Under the pieces are notes generated by a model that was not told where the DNA came from, made no database searches, and worked only from the letters and a program-made list of their open reading frames with translations. This document shows positions 1 through 8,029 of a stretch of DNA of 42,065 bases, in pieces (position 1 is the stretch's first letter; every line of letters begins with the position of its first letter). The translations under genes were made by a program, and so were the position numbers. The DNA is from Candidatus Moraniibacteriota bacterium (GTDB taxonomy: Bacteria; Patescibacteriota; Minisyncoccia; CAIUEV01; JAHKAQ01), in contig WJJI01000046.1 in NCBI GenBank assembly GCA_014729795.1, positions 1 through 42,065 on the forward strand, written 5' to 3'.

Positions 1-1
1 C

Positions 2-292
2 ACCCAAGAATTGTCAACCACCAAACTAAACATCCAAAACCAAGACCCGGACAACCCCATCATTGGACAAGCCACCATCCAGCCCAATCAAACCCAAATC
101 CAAATCAACACCCAAGCGGTGAACGAGAATACGGCGGTGATCGCCGCTTTTAGTCAACAACCCAAGAATATTTTTTTATGGGTAGAGAAGAACTATGATC
201 AAGACGCTCAAAAATACACAGGCTTTACCATAAAAATTAATCAACCCTTAACCAAGCCAATAGAAATTAAATGGTGGTTAGTGGAAAAGTAA
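2..292 (+). CDS. C-terminal end of a surface/exported protein (5' partial)
   Basis: The reading frame is open from the first base of the window, so this is the end of a longer gene; the TTG at 11 is not a credible start. The last ~95 residues are Thr/Gln/Asn-rich and look like an all-beta module: an early stretch with alternating hydrophobics (IIGQATIQPNQTQIQI), then FTIKINQPLTKPIEIKWWLV just before the stop. From memory, C-terminal modules of this shape, ending in a Trp-rich strand with the consensus 'FTV...I.F.W.IV', are common at the end of large exported proteins in Parcubacteria, where they probably sit on the cell surface. Function of the whole protein cannot be told. The downstream sugar-nucleotide dehydrogenase starts 139 bases later. 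Low-to-moderate confidence in the family, high that it is coding. Confidence 0.6.
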   Translation, partial: TQELSTTKLNIQNQDPDNPIIGQATIQPNQTQIQINTQAVNENTAVIAAFSQQPKNIFLWVEKNYDQDAQKYTGFTIKINQPLTKPIEIKWWLVEK

Positions 293-431
293 GCTAGCGA
301 TTAAATATAATAAAAGCGCTTTATGTTTTAAAATTGCAATTTTTGAATAGAAAATATACACTGAATGAATCAAAGCAGTTAAATATTGGATTTAAGCATC
401 TAGAAAAATTTTTAAACATAAGGAATTGTTA

Positions 432-1730
432 ATGAAAAACAACAAAAGTAAAAAAAGAATTACGGTTATCGGGGTTGGCTATGTGGGCTTACCTTTGGCT
501 TGTTTGGCCGCGAATAAGGATTATCAAGTAGATGGTTTAGACATAAATAAGCAATTAACGGCAAAAATTAATAAGGCGCGAATACCATTTCAAGACAGCT
601 TAGTAAAAAAATTATTAGCCAAAGTGGTTAAAAATCGAAAATTGCGAGCAACAACTCAAGAAAAAGTAATTCAACACGCCGAAATTGTAATTGTTTGCGT
701 ACCTACCCCGGTTGATGAAAATTATCAACCTGACTTTAAGCCTTTGATTAAGGCTACCGAAACCATAAAGAAAAACTTGAAAGATAAACAGTTAATAATA
801 ATCGAGTCTACTATTAATCCGGGGGTTTGCGAGGAGGTTATTTTGCCAATTTTAGAAGATAAAAACAATAAAGTTGGTAAAAATTTTTATTTAGCGCACG
901 CTCCGGAACGGATAAATCCGGGCGATCTTAAATGGAACGTGGCAAATTTGCCCAGAAACATCGGAGCAATGAGCAAAGAAGGTTTGACCTTAGCTGTTGA
1001 TTTTTATTCGGATATAATCGAAGCCAAAATTAATCCAATGAAATCGATTCGAGAAGCAGAAGCCACAAAGACCATTGAAAACGCGTTTCGTGATATTAAT
1101 ATTGCCTTTATAAACGAAATCGCTAAATCATTTGACCAGTTGGGTATTGATGTTGTTGATGTGATTAAGGGAGCGGCAAGTAAATTTTCTTTTATGCCTC
1201 ATTGGCCAAGCTGTGGAGTGGGCGGGCATTGTATTCCTGTTGATCCTTATTATTTGATTAGAAAAGCGGAAATAGCCGGATTTAGTCATGATTTTTTAAA
1301 GTTAGCTCGAAAAATTAATAATGAAATGCCAAAATATACGGTGGAAATGGTACAGGATGAGTTAAATAAGCTAGGTATGGCAGTAAAGAACGCGAAAATT
1401 GCGGTTTTGGGTGTTGCATATAAAGCAGACATTGATGATACCAGAGAAAGTCCAAGCTTTGAAATTATCAAATTGCTGAAAGACATGGGAGCCAAGGTTT
1501 CAACTTATGATCCGTATGTTAAAGAGTTATCTTCGGAAAAAGATTTGAACTCAATTTTGGAAAAAGCTGAAATTTTGTTAATAGCCACGGATCATAAACA
1601 ATTTAAAAACAAACTAAAACCAATTGTTTTAAAAAAATATCAGATTAAAGCGGTTATTGACGGTAAAAATTGTTTAGATAAAGAAGAATTTGCAAAACAA
1701 AAAATTGTTTATAAGGGAATTGGTAGGTAG
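432..1730 (+). CDS. UDP-sugar 6-dehydrogenase (UDP-Glc/ManNAc/GlcNAc dehydrogenase family)
   Basis: An NAD-dependent cytoplasmic enzyme that oxidises C6 of a UDP-sugar to the uronic acid for cell-surface polysaccharide or glycan. The 432-residue length is normal. The N-terminal Rossmann motif GVGYVGLPLA (residues ~14-23) is followed by PTPVDENYQPD, ESTINPGVCEE and APERINPGD. The helix EAEATKTIENAFRDINIAF and GVGGHCIPVDPYY, with catalytic Cys at ~267, complete the active site. The C-terminal UDP-binding domain carries GVAYKADIDDTRESPS. The GGHCIPVDPYY form favours the WbpA/TviB/WecC branch (N-acetylhexosamine substrates) over plain UDP-glucose dehydrogenase, but substrate cannot be fixed from sequence. 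The start is ATG 432, not the in-frame TTG 426, because AAGGAA (420-425) sits 6 bases before the ATG. It probably supplies glycosylation work by the GT4 and GT2 enzymes elsewhere in the window. Confidence 0.93.
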   Translation: MKNNKSKKRITVIGVGYVGLPLACLAANKDYQVDGLDINKQLTAKINKARIPFQDSLVKKLLAKVVKNRKLRATTQEKVIQHAEIVIVCVPTPVDENYQPDFKPLIKATETIKKNLKDKQLIIIESTINPGVCEEVILPILEDKNNKVGKNFYLAHAPERINPGDLKWNVANLPRNIGAMSKEGLTLAVDFYSDIIEAKINPMKSIREAEATKTIENAFRDINIAFINEIAKSFDQLGIDVVDVIKGAASKFSFMPHWPSCGVGGHCIPVDPYYLIRKAEIAGFSHDFLKLARKINNEMPKYTVEMVQDELNKLGMAVKNAKIAVLGVAYKADIDDTRESPSFEIIKLLKDMGAKVSTYDPYVKELSSEKDLNSILEKAEILLIATDHKQFKNKLKPIVLKKYQIKAVIDGKNCLDKEEFAKQKIVYKGIGR

Positions 1731-1749
1731 TTTTTTAGACCGGTAGTGA

Positions 1750-2103
1750 TTAAAAGCGCGCGTTTTCATCAATGGATAGTTTTTTCTTAATACTGATGGC
1801 GCCGCGTTTTTGCAAAGTACGTCTTTTGTTTTTGTCTTTAATAATTTGAGCTTTAAGATCATCAAGAGCTAAATCAGCAGCTTCTTCAATTTCTTTACCG
1901 GTTTCCCGCGCCAGATAGCGATTGCCCGGAAATTGAATTTGGACTTCCACGGTGTAAATACCTTTTTTATTTTCTTGAATCTCGACCTGGGCTTGAGTAT
2001 TATTGTTGGAAATGTACTTTTGCATTTTTTGGACTTTGGGTAGAATGTATTCCCTGGTTTCTTGTTTTAAGTCCAATCCGTGATTATAGAATTTAACTTG
2101 CAT
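1750..2103 (-). CDS. hpf: Ribosome hibernation promoting factor, short HPF/RaiA family
   Basis: A ribosome-associated stress protein that binds the 30S decoding region and idles ribosomes. At 117 residues it has only the S30AE beta-alpha fold (MQVKFYNHGLDLKQETREYI, then a VEVQIQFPG strand and a second helix EEAADLALDDLKAQI). It ends in a short basic tail and lacks the C-terminal dimerisation domain of long HPF, so it resembles YfiA/short HPF. It lies alone on the minus strand, convergent with the dehydrogenase (19 bases between stops) and divergent from greA. The 370-base upstream gap holds a dispersed palindromic repeat. Such genes are usually induced in stationary phase; nothing in the sequence shows the control here. 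Confidence 0.88.
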   Translation of the reverse strand: MQVKFYNHGLDLKQETREYILPKVQKMQKYISNNNTQAQVEIQENKKGIYTVEVQIQFPGNRYLARETGKEIEEAADLALDDLKAQIIKDKNKRRTLQKRGAISIKKKLSIDENARF

Positions 2104-2193
2104 TTTGATTGGTTTTTAATTGATTAGATTGTTGCGGAATTTATAGCTAAACGATTGTTTAATTAAGCGACGGATGTTTACTTGTAATATGGT

Positions 2194-2303
2194 TTACGCG
2201 CCAGGTAAGTTTTTAGAGAAAATGTTGCGGTTTTTAATGACGCATGCTTGATACGTTTTACAAAAATCTTGGTATTTTCTACAAAATTTTTCTAAGCGCG
2301 TAA
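2194..2303. repeat. Dispersed palindromic intergenic element, copy A
   Basis: This 110-base element is bounded by a perfect 8-base inverted repeat, TTACGCGC (2194-2201) and GCGCGTAA (2296-2303). The two halves are imperfect inverted copies of each other, and the similarity continues a little outside (TTACTT on the left, AAGTAA on the right at 2309-2314). The same sequence recurs at 11499-11604, 28778-28884 and 40336-40446, always between genes, with shared blocks such as GGTAAGTTTTTAGA in the left arm and GGTATTTT...AAAATTTTTCTAAGCGCGTAA in the right arm. Transcribed in either direction it would fold into a long hairpin. It has no coding capacity. It could be a MITE, a REP-like element or a structured RNA module. 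Confidence 0.8.
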
Positions 2304-2370
2304 GTCATAAGTAATTTAGACTGATTATATAAAATTATTTCAAGTTTAATAACTTTTGTAAATACTGCTT

Positions 2371-2398
2371 TTGACATTTTAAATAATTTGTGTATCTT
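2371..2398 (+). promoter_or_regulatory. Candidate sigma70-type promoter for greA
   Basis: A consensus -35 TTGACA (2371-2376) is followed after 16 bases by TATCTT (2393-2398), preceded by TG. This would give an untranslated leader of roughly 70 bases before the greA ATG. It lies just downstream of repeat copy A. Motif match only; no start site is known. Confidence 0.55.
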
Positions 2399-2473
2399 AT
2401 GGTATTAAATTAAGTTGAAAAATATCAGCGCAGAAAATTTTAGTTTTATACTACAATAATTTAAAAAATAAAA

Positions 2474-2953
2474 ATGAATGACGAAAAAGTGAACAAATAT
2501 TTAACAAAAGAGGGCCTTGAGAAGATTAAAAAAGAACTTGAAGAAAGAAAGGGGCCGATTCGACGTGGCATAGCCATGGCCATAAAAGAAGCCAAAGAGC
2601 AGGGGGATTTGAGCGAAAATGCGGAATACGCGGAAGCAAAAGCTCGAGAGGTGGAGAATGAAAAAAGAATAGCGGAACTGGAATCAATTTATAAAAATAG
2701 CGTAGTGGTTAAGAGAGACACGAAAAGTAAAAAAATTGGAATTGGCAGCACGGTAAAAGTCTTAAATGATAAAAACATTGAGCGTATTTATCATATTGTT
2801 GGCAGCGATGAGGCTGACCCCACGGCTAATAAAATTTCCAATGAATCTCCTTTGGGCTCAGCTTTAATGCATAGGATGGCCGGCGATAAAATTACGGTTG
2901 AGGTGCCGGGAGGCAATATTGATTATGAAATTAAAACCGTGGAGAATAAATAG
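2474..2953 (+). CDS. greA: Transcription elongation factor GreA
   Basis: GreA inserts its coiled coil into the RNA polymerase secondary channel and stimulates cleavage of backtracked transcripts. The protein has the usual length (159 residues). An N-terminal coiled coil carries the conserved tip GDLSENAEYAEAKA (residues 44-57), with the acidic residues Asp45 and Glu48 that coordinate the catalytic metal. The C-terminal FKBP-like domain ends GSALMHRMAGDKITVEVPGG. It is a monocistronic-looking gene behind a good promoter, and it acts on the polymerase whose beta and beta' genes lie at 32-39 kb. Confidence 0.96.
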   Translation: MNDEKVNKYLTKEGLEKIKKELEERKGPIRRGIAMAIKEAKEQGDLSENAEYAEAKAREVENEKRIAELESIYKNSVVVKRDTKSKKIGIGSTVKVLNDKNIERIYHIVGSDEADPTANKISNESPLGSALMHRMAGDKITVEVPGGNIDYEIKTVENK

Positions 2954-3044
2954 TTTTGGTTATTTTTTTAATAATCATAACCGTGTTTTGATAATAATTT
3001 ATTTTTAAGTAAGCTTAATTTTAATTAATGCTTAAGTTAAATAA

Positions 3045-3728
3045 ATGCAAAATAAAAAAACAGTTTTGATAAAATTTGGCGGATCGGTGATGGTGCCGGA
3101 TTTACCTGATGTTGATTATATTAAAAGATTTAAAAAATTTATTGAAAACAATAAGAACAGCCATCGTTTTATTTTAGTAACCGGAGGCGGCGGTATAAAT
3201 AAAAAATATAATACTTTAGCCAAGGAGGTAACCAGGATTGATAATCAAAATTTGGATTGGATCGGAATTTATACAACGCGATTAAATGCGCGTTTTTTAA
3301 TTAGTATTTTCGGCAAAGACTGTCATGGTAAAGTTGTTACCGATCCGACAGCGAAAATCAATTGGCAAGAAAATTTAATTATTGGAGCCGGCTGGAAGCC
3401 CGGTTGGAGTACCGATTATTGTTCTATGCTTTTGGCCGACAATTTGAAAGCGGAGCAGATTATTATTGCTACCAATACTGATTATATTTTTGATAAAGAT
3501 CCAAATGAATTTGACGACGCTCGGGAGCTGGTAAAAATTAGCTGGCAAGAGTTACACGCTATGGTCGGAGATGATTGGCTACCTAGAATGCATATTCCAT
3601 TGGATCCCTCAGCGATTCGTTTTGGTAAAGAAAAAAAAATGCGAGCCATAAGCTTGAATGGTCGTAACCTAGAAAATTTGGAGAAAGCAATAAAGGGGCA
3701 AAAATATATTGGAACGAAAATCGGGTAA
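3045..3728 (+). CDS. pyrH: UMP kinase, archaeal-like amino-acid kinase family
   Basis: It phosphorylates UMP to UDP in pyrimidine nucleotide synthesis. The 227-residue protein has the amino-acid kinase fold: phosphate-binding KFGGS (10-14), VTGGGG (45-50), the nucleotide/dimer segment DWIGIYTTRLNA (71-82), GWKPGWSTD (116-124) and the uridine/ATP region ATNTDYIFDKDP (142-153). The TRLNA and PG.STD signatures and the short length match the archaeal type of PyrH better than the 240-residue bacterial type; a related acetylglutamate or isopentenyl-phosphate kinase is less likely. A clear terminator follows immediately, so it is the last gene of its transcript. No strong ribosome-binding site is visible before the ATG. 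Confidence 0.8.
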   Translation: MQNKKTVLIKFGGSVMVPDLPDVDYIKRFKKFIENNKNSHRFILVTGGGGINKKYNTLAKEVTRIDNQNLDWIGIYTTRLNARFLISIFGKDCHGKVVTDPTAKINWQENLIIGAGWKPGWSTDYCSMLLADNLKAEQIIIATNTDYIFDKDPNEFDDARELVKISWQELHAMVGDDWLPRMHIPLDPSAIRFGKEKKMRAISLNGRNLENLEKAIKGQKYIGTKIG

Positions 3729-3735
3729 AAATAAT

Positions 3736-3767
3736 CCAATAACAAATATTTATTGGTTTTGTTTTTT
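3736..3767 (+). terminator. Rho-independent terminator after pyrH
   Basis: CCAATAA (3736-3742) pairs with TTATTGG (3750-3756) around a 7-base loop and is followed by TTTTGTTTTTT. It begins 8 bases after the pyrH stop codon. Confidence 0.75.
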
Positions 3768-4002
3768 AGCTTTTAAAAACAATTCCTTGCTCCGGATAAA
3801 ATATAAATTTTTTTAATCTTGTTTGTTTGGCTGAAAAATTTGGATTTTTTAGATCGGTTTTAGTTATAAAAAGCAAAATAGTGTATAATCGCTGTTTTTT
3901 TTTGCTCTTGACGAAACTCAAACTGTTGTTCAAGAAATTTTTACGGTAAAAGTTTGGATAAATTGATATTTAGGAACTTGATAAAATCAGGAAGATTTTG
4001 GT

Positions 4003-4031
4003 TTGGAGAGCCGGTTTGGTTTTGTTATACT
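4003..4031 (+). promoter_or_regulatory. Candidate promoter for the DciA-like gene
   Basis: TTGGAG (4003-4008), a 17-base spacer and TATACT (4026-4031). It lies inside the region that an earlier in-frame start (3954) would make coding, which supports translation starting at ATG 4065. A second, weaker TATAAT with upstream TG occurs at 3884-3889. Confidence 0.5.
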
Positions 4032-4064
4032 ATAGGGTGGTTAAGTCAAGAAATAAAAAAGAAA

Positions 4065-4367
4065 ATGTTTACAATAAAAAAAGAAATACGCAAAGCAGTG
4101 AATCGCCGCGGTATTATGGAGCAGGTGGAAGCTTTTCGAGTTTGCGGTTTAGCTCAAGAGGCGTTAGATGGTTTAAGTCGTCAGTTTTCCGTCAGGGCCA
4201 AGGCAAGAGTTAAAAAATTTATTCGAGCCAGCGGTACTTTAGAGGTGGCGATTAATGATTTTATGCTTGGCAACACAATCAGAAGTAAAAAAGTAGAGAT
4301 TATCAAAACCGTGAATCAACGCATGGGCGGTGATTATGTGGGTAGGATTAGGTATCGGTTGGGCTAA
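4065..4367 (+). CDS. DciA/DUF721-like protein, putative replicative helicase loader
   Basis: This 100-residue basic protein resembles the DUF721 family, which includes DciA, the ancestral loader or operator of the DnaB replicative helicase. The typical pattern is a hydrophobic-basic helix-strand-strand module: VNRRGIMEQVEAFRVCGLAQ, then VKKFIRASGTLEVAINDFML, where the short strand pair resembles the 'L.i.v.ss..a.eL' core of DUF721. It ends at the usual YVGRIRYRLG. The frame is open to 3954, but ATG 4065 is preferred because a good promoter lies at 4003-4031. It is convergent with tRNA-Arg, whose end is 20 bases away. A function in replication is inferred from the family only. Confidence 0.6.
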   Translation: MFTIKKEIRKAVNRRGIMEQVEAFRVCGLAQEALDGLSRQFSVRAKARVKKFIRASGTLEVAINDFMLGNTIRSKKVEIIKTVNQRMGGDYVGRIRYRLG

Positions 4368-4386
4368 AAGCAAGGGTTGTATTTTG

Positions 4387-4459
4387 CGCGCCCGGCAGGA
4401 GTCGAACCCACAACAACTTGGTCCGAAGCCAAGCGCTCTATCCATTGAGCTACGGGCGC
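4387..4459 (-). tRNA. tRNA-Arg (anticodon UCG)
   Basis: A 73-base cloverleaf on the minus strand. The acceptor stem GCGCCCG/CGGGCGC has discriminator G, the anticodon arm is CTTGG-CTTCGGA-CCAAG (anticodon UCG), and the T-loop is GGTTCGACTCC. The 3' CCA is not encoded (CAA follows the discriminator), so a CCA-adding enzyme is needed. UCG can read CGA and CGG. Confidence 0.95.
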
Positions 4460-4483
4460 ATTTTAAACTTGATTTTATTAATA

Positions 4484-4512
4484 AAAATATCATTTTTATC
4501 TTGGAATGGCAA
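4484..4512 (-). promoter_or_regulatory. Candidate promoter for tRNA-Arg
   Basis: On the minus strand, TTGCCA (4507-4512), a 17-base spacer and TATTTT (4484-4489). The -10 box lies about 24 bases before the mature tRNA 5' end, leaving a short leader for RNase P. Confidence 0.45.
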
Positions 4513-4558
4513 TCGGTTTTGTCATTTTTTTGTATGACCAAGGAATTGCAATTATAGT

Positions 4559-4588
4559 TTGAGCTTGCTAAGATCCAAATTGTATAAT
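4559..4588 (+). promoter_or_regulatory. Candidate promoter for the NIF3-M16-permease run
   Basis: TTGAGC (4559-4564), an 18-base spacer and TATAAT (4583-4588) with TG just upstream. It would give a leader of about 150 bases before the NIF3-like gene. No structured element was recognised in that leader. Confidence 0.5.
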
Positions 4589-4745
4589 ATCGGGTGATTT
4601 GATTAAGCTACCAGGTTGTTTTATTGGGTATTAATCTTACTAAATCGAATCGGGCGGATTCTAAAAAATCAATTTAGAGCTTATTCGTACAATGGTTTTC
4701 TCCAAGAATTACTCGATTTTTTTATTTTTATAATTAAAAGAGCTT

Positions 4746-5696
4746 ATGAAACTGAAAGATATTTATAAAACCTCGATAAAAATAGGTATCAAGAATGATT
4801 TTCGGAGTCGAAAACTGATTAACGAGCATTTAAAACAGACAAAAAAGAAATACGATAAATTGGACAAGAAAAACAAAGCCTTGTTTGATAAAGAAAGATT
4901 AACAAACCCATATTCGGACACCAGAATTCATTTTGATAGCGGTAAATCAGTAAAAAAAGTTTTAGTCGGGATTGATATTACTGTTGGAGATTTGCTGATA
5001 GCTAAGGAGCTGGGAGCGGATTTGGTGATAAATCATCATCCAATAGGTTGCGCCTTGCAAGGATTGGATGATGTGATGCAGATGCAAGCGGATATCTTGG
5101 CTATGTATGGAGTACCGATTAATATTGCTCAAGGATTGCTAAAAAAAAGAATCTCCGAGGTGGCGCGTGGAGTACACGCAAGTAATTCTTATGTAACCGT
5201 GGATGCAGCCAGAAATTTGGGAATTAGTTTTTTGAATATTCATACCCCGGCTGATAATTCCGTGTCATTTTATTTACAGCAGTTAATTAAGAAAAAAGAT
5301 TTTAATTATGTAAGCGAATTAATGGATTTTTTAAATCAAATTCCAGAATATCAAGAAGCGGCTAGAAGAGGGTCGGCGCCAACTTTGTACGCGGGAACAT
5401 TGGAAAATCGAGTTGGTAAAATTGCAATTACAGAAATGACCGGTGGCACCGAAGGATCGGCGGAAATTTACGAGAAGTTGGCCAATGCGGGGATTGGAAC
5501 GGTTGTTTCCATGCACCAATCCGAAAAAAATCGAGAAAAAGCGGAAAAAGCTCATATTAATATGGTTATCGCTTCTCATATTGCTTCGGATTCAATTGGA
5601 ATGAATTTGATTTTAGATGAGTTTAAGCAAAAGGGCTTAGAAATTATTCCAGCCGGTGGCTTTATTAGGGTTAGCAGAACAAAAAAGAATGTATAA
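4746..5696 (+). CDS. NIF3-family (NGG1p-interacting factor 3-like) metal-binding protein
   Basis: NIF3-like proteins carry a dinuclear metal site; their cellular role is not firmly known, although some are annotated as GTP cyclohydrolase 1 type 2. The 316-residue protein has VLVGIDITVGD, then GADLVINHHPIG with the metal-binding His pair at 97-98. The C-terminal half has GTVVSMHQSEKNREKA and SHIASDSIGMN (277-287), which supply the remaining ligands. The first ~65 residues, with RLTNPYSDTRI, form an extension that I recall in one clade of NIF3 proteins. The gene overlaps the M16 peptidase start by 8 bases, and that gene overlaps the permease, so the three are probably translated together. No functional link is obvious. 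Confidence 0.8.
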   Translation: MKLKDIYKTSIKIGIKNDFRSRKLINEHLKQTKKKYDKLDKKNKALFDKERLTNPYSDTRIHFDSGKSVKKVLVGIDITVGDLLIAKELGADLVINHHPIGCALQGLDDVMQMQADILAMYGVPINIAQGLLKKRISEVARGVHASNSYVTVDAARNLGISFLNIHTPADNSVSFYLQQLIKKKDFNYVSELMDFLNQIPEYQEAARRGSAPTLYAGTLENRVGKIAITEMTGGTEGSAEIYEKLANAGIGTVVSMHQSEKNREKAEKAHINMVIASHIASDSIGMNLILDEFKQKGLEIIPAGGFIRVSRTKKNV

Positions 5697-6996
5697 CTTA
5701 AAAAAAATTAATAAAGGCTTTGATTTGGTTACAGTACCGATTGTGGGCATAAAAAGTGTGACGGTCATGGCTTTATTTGGAGTCGGATCCAAATATGAAA
5801 CCGAATCTATTCGCGGGATTTCTCATTTTATTGAACATTCGCTATTTAATGGTACCAAAAAAAGACCCAGCGCAAGGGAGATTTCTCAAGATCTTGATCG
5901 AGTGGGCGGACAGTATAATGCTTTTACGGGCAAAGAGTACACAGGTTATTACGTAAAAGTAGGCAGTCAATACTTGGATTTAGGTTTGGATTGGTTGAGT
6001 GATTTATTAATTAGTCCTTTGTTTGAAAAAAGTTTAATAGAGAAAGAAAAAAGAGTAATCATTGAAGAGATTAATATGTACGAGGACACTCCGATGCAGC
6101 ATATTAGCGACGTTTATGAGAGTTTGGTTTACGGAGATCAGCCTGCGGGGTGGGACATAATTGGCACAAAAGCAACGGTAAAAAAGATGACTCGGACAAA
6201 GTTGATTAATTTTAAAAAGAAGTATTATAAGCAAAATAACTGCGTAATTTGTATTGCCGGGAAGTTTGATCAAAAAAAGGTGGAGCAAAAGTTTTTACGA
6301 TATTTTGCAAAGCTTGAGGCCGGTCAAGAAAAAGTAAAAAAGAAACCGGTCAAAGATCGGCAATATAAAGCGCGCAAAAAATTAAAATTTAAAGAAACCG
6401 ATCAAAGTCATTGTGTGACAGGTTTCCGCGCTTTTGATATTTTCGATTCAAGAAAGCATGTTTTAAACGTATTAAATGCTGTATTGGGAGGAGGAATGAG
6501 CTCGAGATTGTTTAGTGAAATTCGCGACAAAAGAGGATTGGCGTATTATATTACCAGCGAAGTGGAATTGTATACAGACTCAGGCTACATCGCGGCTCAA
6601 GCCGGGGTGGATAATAAAAAATTAACTCAAGCCATTGAATTAATTATAGCAGAGTACAATAAATTAAAGCGCATAAGTATTGGCAGTCAAGAATTGGATA
6701 AAGTTAAAAATTTTTTGAAGGGGCAAAGCTTATTGGCCATGGAATCATCGAACGCGCAAGCCATGTATTACGCTAATCAAATGATTTTAACCGGTAAAAT
6801 AGAAACACTTGAAGAAAAATTTAAGAGTATAGATGCGGTAACCAGCAAGCAGGTGCAGGAATTAGCCCAAGAATTGTTTATCGATAAGAACTTGAATGTG
6901 GCGGTAATCGGTCCGGGAAAGCATCAAAACGGTCAGCGGTTGGAACAAATATTTAAAAACGGTTTTGAAATAAAAAATGCGGATCACAACCATTAA
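5689..6996 (+). CDS. M16 family zinc metallopeptidase (processing-peptidase-like)
   Basis: A 435-residue single-unit M16 peptidase. The inverted zinc motif HFIEH is at residues 46-50, the third zinc ligand Glu is in VIIEEINMYED (~126-127), and the C-terminal half carries the substrate-binding segment SSRLFSEIRDKRGLAY (~271-286). Both lobes are present, so it should be active as a dimer or clam-shell, as in the PqqL/YmxG group. No signal peptide is seen, so a cytoplasmic location is likely. ATG 5689 (MYNLKKINKGF) is the family-like start; the in-frame GTG 5656 lies within the preceding gene. The gene starts before the NIF3 stop and ends 20 bases inside the permease, implying translational coupling. 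The substrate is unknown. Confidence 0.92.
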   Translation: MYNLKKINKGFDLVTVPIVGIKSVTVMALFGVGSKYETESIRGISHFIEHSLFNGTKKRPSAREISQDLDRVGGQYNAFTGKEYTGYYVKVGSQYLDLGLDWLSDLLISPLFEKSLIEKEKRVIIEEINMYEDTPMQHISDVYESLVYGDQPAGWDIIGTKATVKKMTRTKLINFKKKYYKQNNCVICIAGKFDQKKVEQKFLRYFAKLEAGQEKVKKKPVKDRQYKARKKLKFKETDQSHCVTGFRAFDIFDSRKHVLNVLNAVLGGGMSSRLFSEIRDKRGLAYYITSEVELYTDSGYIAAQAGVDNKKLTQAIELIIAEYNKLKRISIGSQELDKVKNFLKGQSLLAMESSNAQAMYYANQMILTGKIETLEEKFKSIDAVTSKQVQELAQELFIDKNLNVAVIGPGKHQNGQRLEQIFKNGFEIKNADHNH

Positions 6997-8008
6997 TATT
7001 TCTACCAGCACAATTTTGAGATTGCTGCTTTTGATAGCGGTTTTTATATTTGTTTATGTAATTTTCGATATTTTGCTTTTAATTTTTGCCGCTTTTGTGA
7101 TTGTTTCAGCAATTAATCCATTAGTTAATTGGTTAGAGCGGCGGAGGATTCCCAGGGCTCTTGGCACGACACTAATATATTTGTTGGTGGTGTTGGGTTT
7201 GGCTTATATTTTTTCTTTAATAATTCCGCCAATTATTAATCAATTTCGGCGTTTTATTGAGATACTACCCGAATACTGGGAACATTTAGCTGAAAATTCT
7301 TTTATTAAAAGGTTTCACAAGTTAGGCGAAAGCGCTCAGGTTACCATTCCAGAAAATTTATTAAGTGATTTTTCTCGGGAGGGCGGGTTGTTTTCTCAAG
7401 CCGGTTCTTTTGTGACCGGTATGGTGTATATCGCGGTTGTTTTTTCGCTTTCTTTTTACATGACAATTCAGCGCAGCGCTTTGAAAAAGTTTATTCGGTT
7501 ATTGACTCCAAAAGAGCATGAGCAATATGTGGTGAATTTGGCGGTTAGAATTCAAAACAAAATGGGAAAGTGGCTGCAAGGACAGTTGTTTTTAAACATC
7601 GTGATTGGCGTATCGGTATATATTGTGTTATTTTTCTTAAAGGTACCATTTGCTTTGGTAATTGCTTTAATTGCCGGAGTTTTGGAGTTTATCCCCACGA
7701 TTGGGCCGGTTTTTTCCACCTTGATCGCGGCCTTGGTCGCATTAACCGACAGTCCGGTAAAAGCAGCTTTAGTGATAATTGCTTTTATTGTAATTCAGCA
7801 GTTGGAAAATCATATTTTAGTGCCATTAGTAATGAAGCAGGCAGTGGGCTTAAGTCCAGTAGTTATAATAATTGCTTTAGTGGTTGGAGCAAAACTAGGG
7901 GGTCCGATAGGAGTGGTTTTGGCAGTGCCTTTTGCCACGGCTTTGAGTGAGTTTCTGGGCGATTTGTTTAATAAACGAGGTGTTTTATCAGCCCAGGCAA
8001 AGCGATAA
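6977..8008 (+). CDS. AI-2E family transporter (PerM/YdiK/TqsA-like permease)
   Basis: A multi-spanning membrane protein of 343 residues. Two N-terminal helices (ILRLLLLIAVFIFVYVIF and a second ending SAINPLVNWLERR) are typical of the family. A soluble middle section follows, then a cluster of 5-6 helices with the family signature GVLEFIPTIGPVFST and the late QQLENHILVPLVMKQAVGLSP. Members export diverse small molecules; the AI-2 assignment is only the family name, and no quorum-sensing gene is nearby. It overlaps the M16 gene by 20 bases. The C-terminus (GDLFNKRGVLSAQAKR) is cytoplasmic and basic. Confidence 0.92.
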   Translation: MRITTINISTSTILRLLLLIAVFIFVYVIFDILLLIFAAFVIVSAINPLVNWLERRRIPRALGTTLIYLLVVLGLAYIFSLIIPPIINQFRRFIEILPEYWEHLAENSFIKRFHKLGESAQVTIPENLLSDFSREGGLFSQAGSFVTGMVYIAVVFSLSFYMTIQRSALKKFIRLLTPKEHEQYVVNLAVRIQNKMGKWLQGQLFLNIVIGVSVYIVLFFLKVPFALVIALIAGVLEFIPTIGPVFSTLIAALVALTDSPVKAALVIIAFIVIQQLENHILVPLVMKQAVGLSPVVIIIALVVGAKLGGPIGVVLAVPFATALSEFLGDLFNKRGVLSAQAKR

Positions 8009-8029
8009 TGATTTGTTCGGATAAAATAA

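Noticed and set aside
2954-2990. Terminator after greA (GGTTAT/ATAACC)
   Set aside because: The stem is short, AT-rich, has a long loop and no following T run.
3954-4064. N-terminal extension of the DciA-like gene to an upstream start
   Set aside because: A good promoter lies inside it, the extra residues (Phe/Trp-rich) do not look like the family, and ATG 4065 gives a normal family start.
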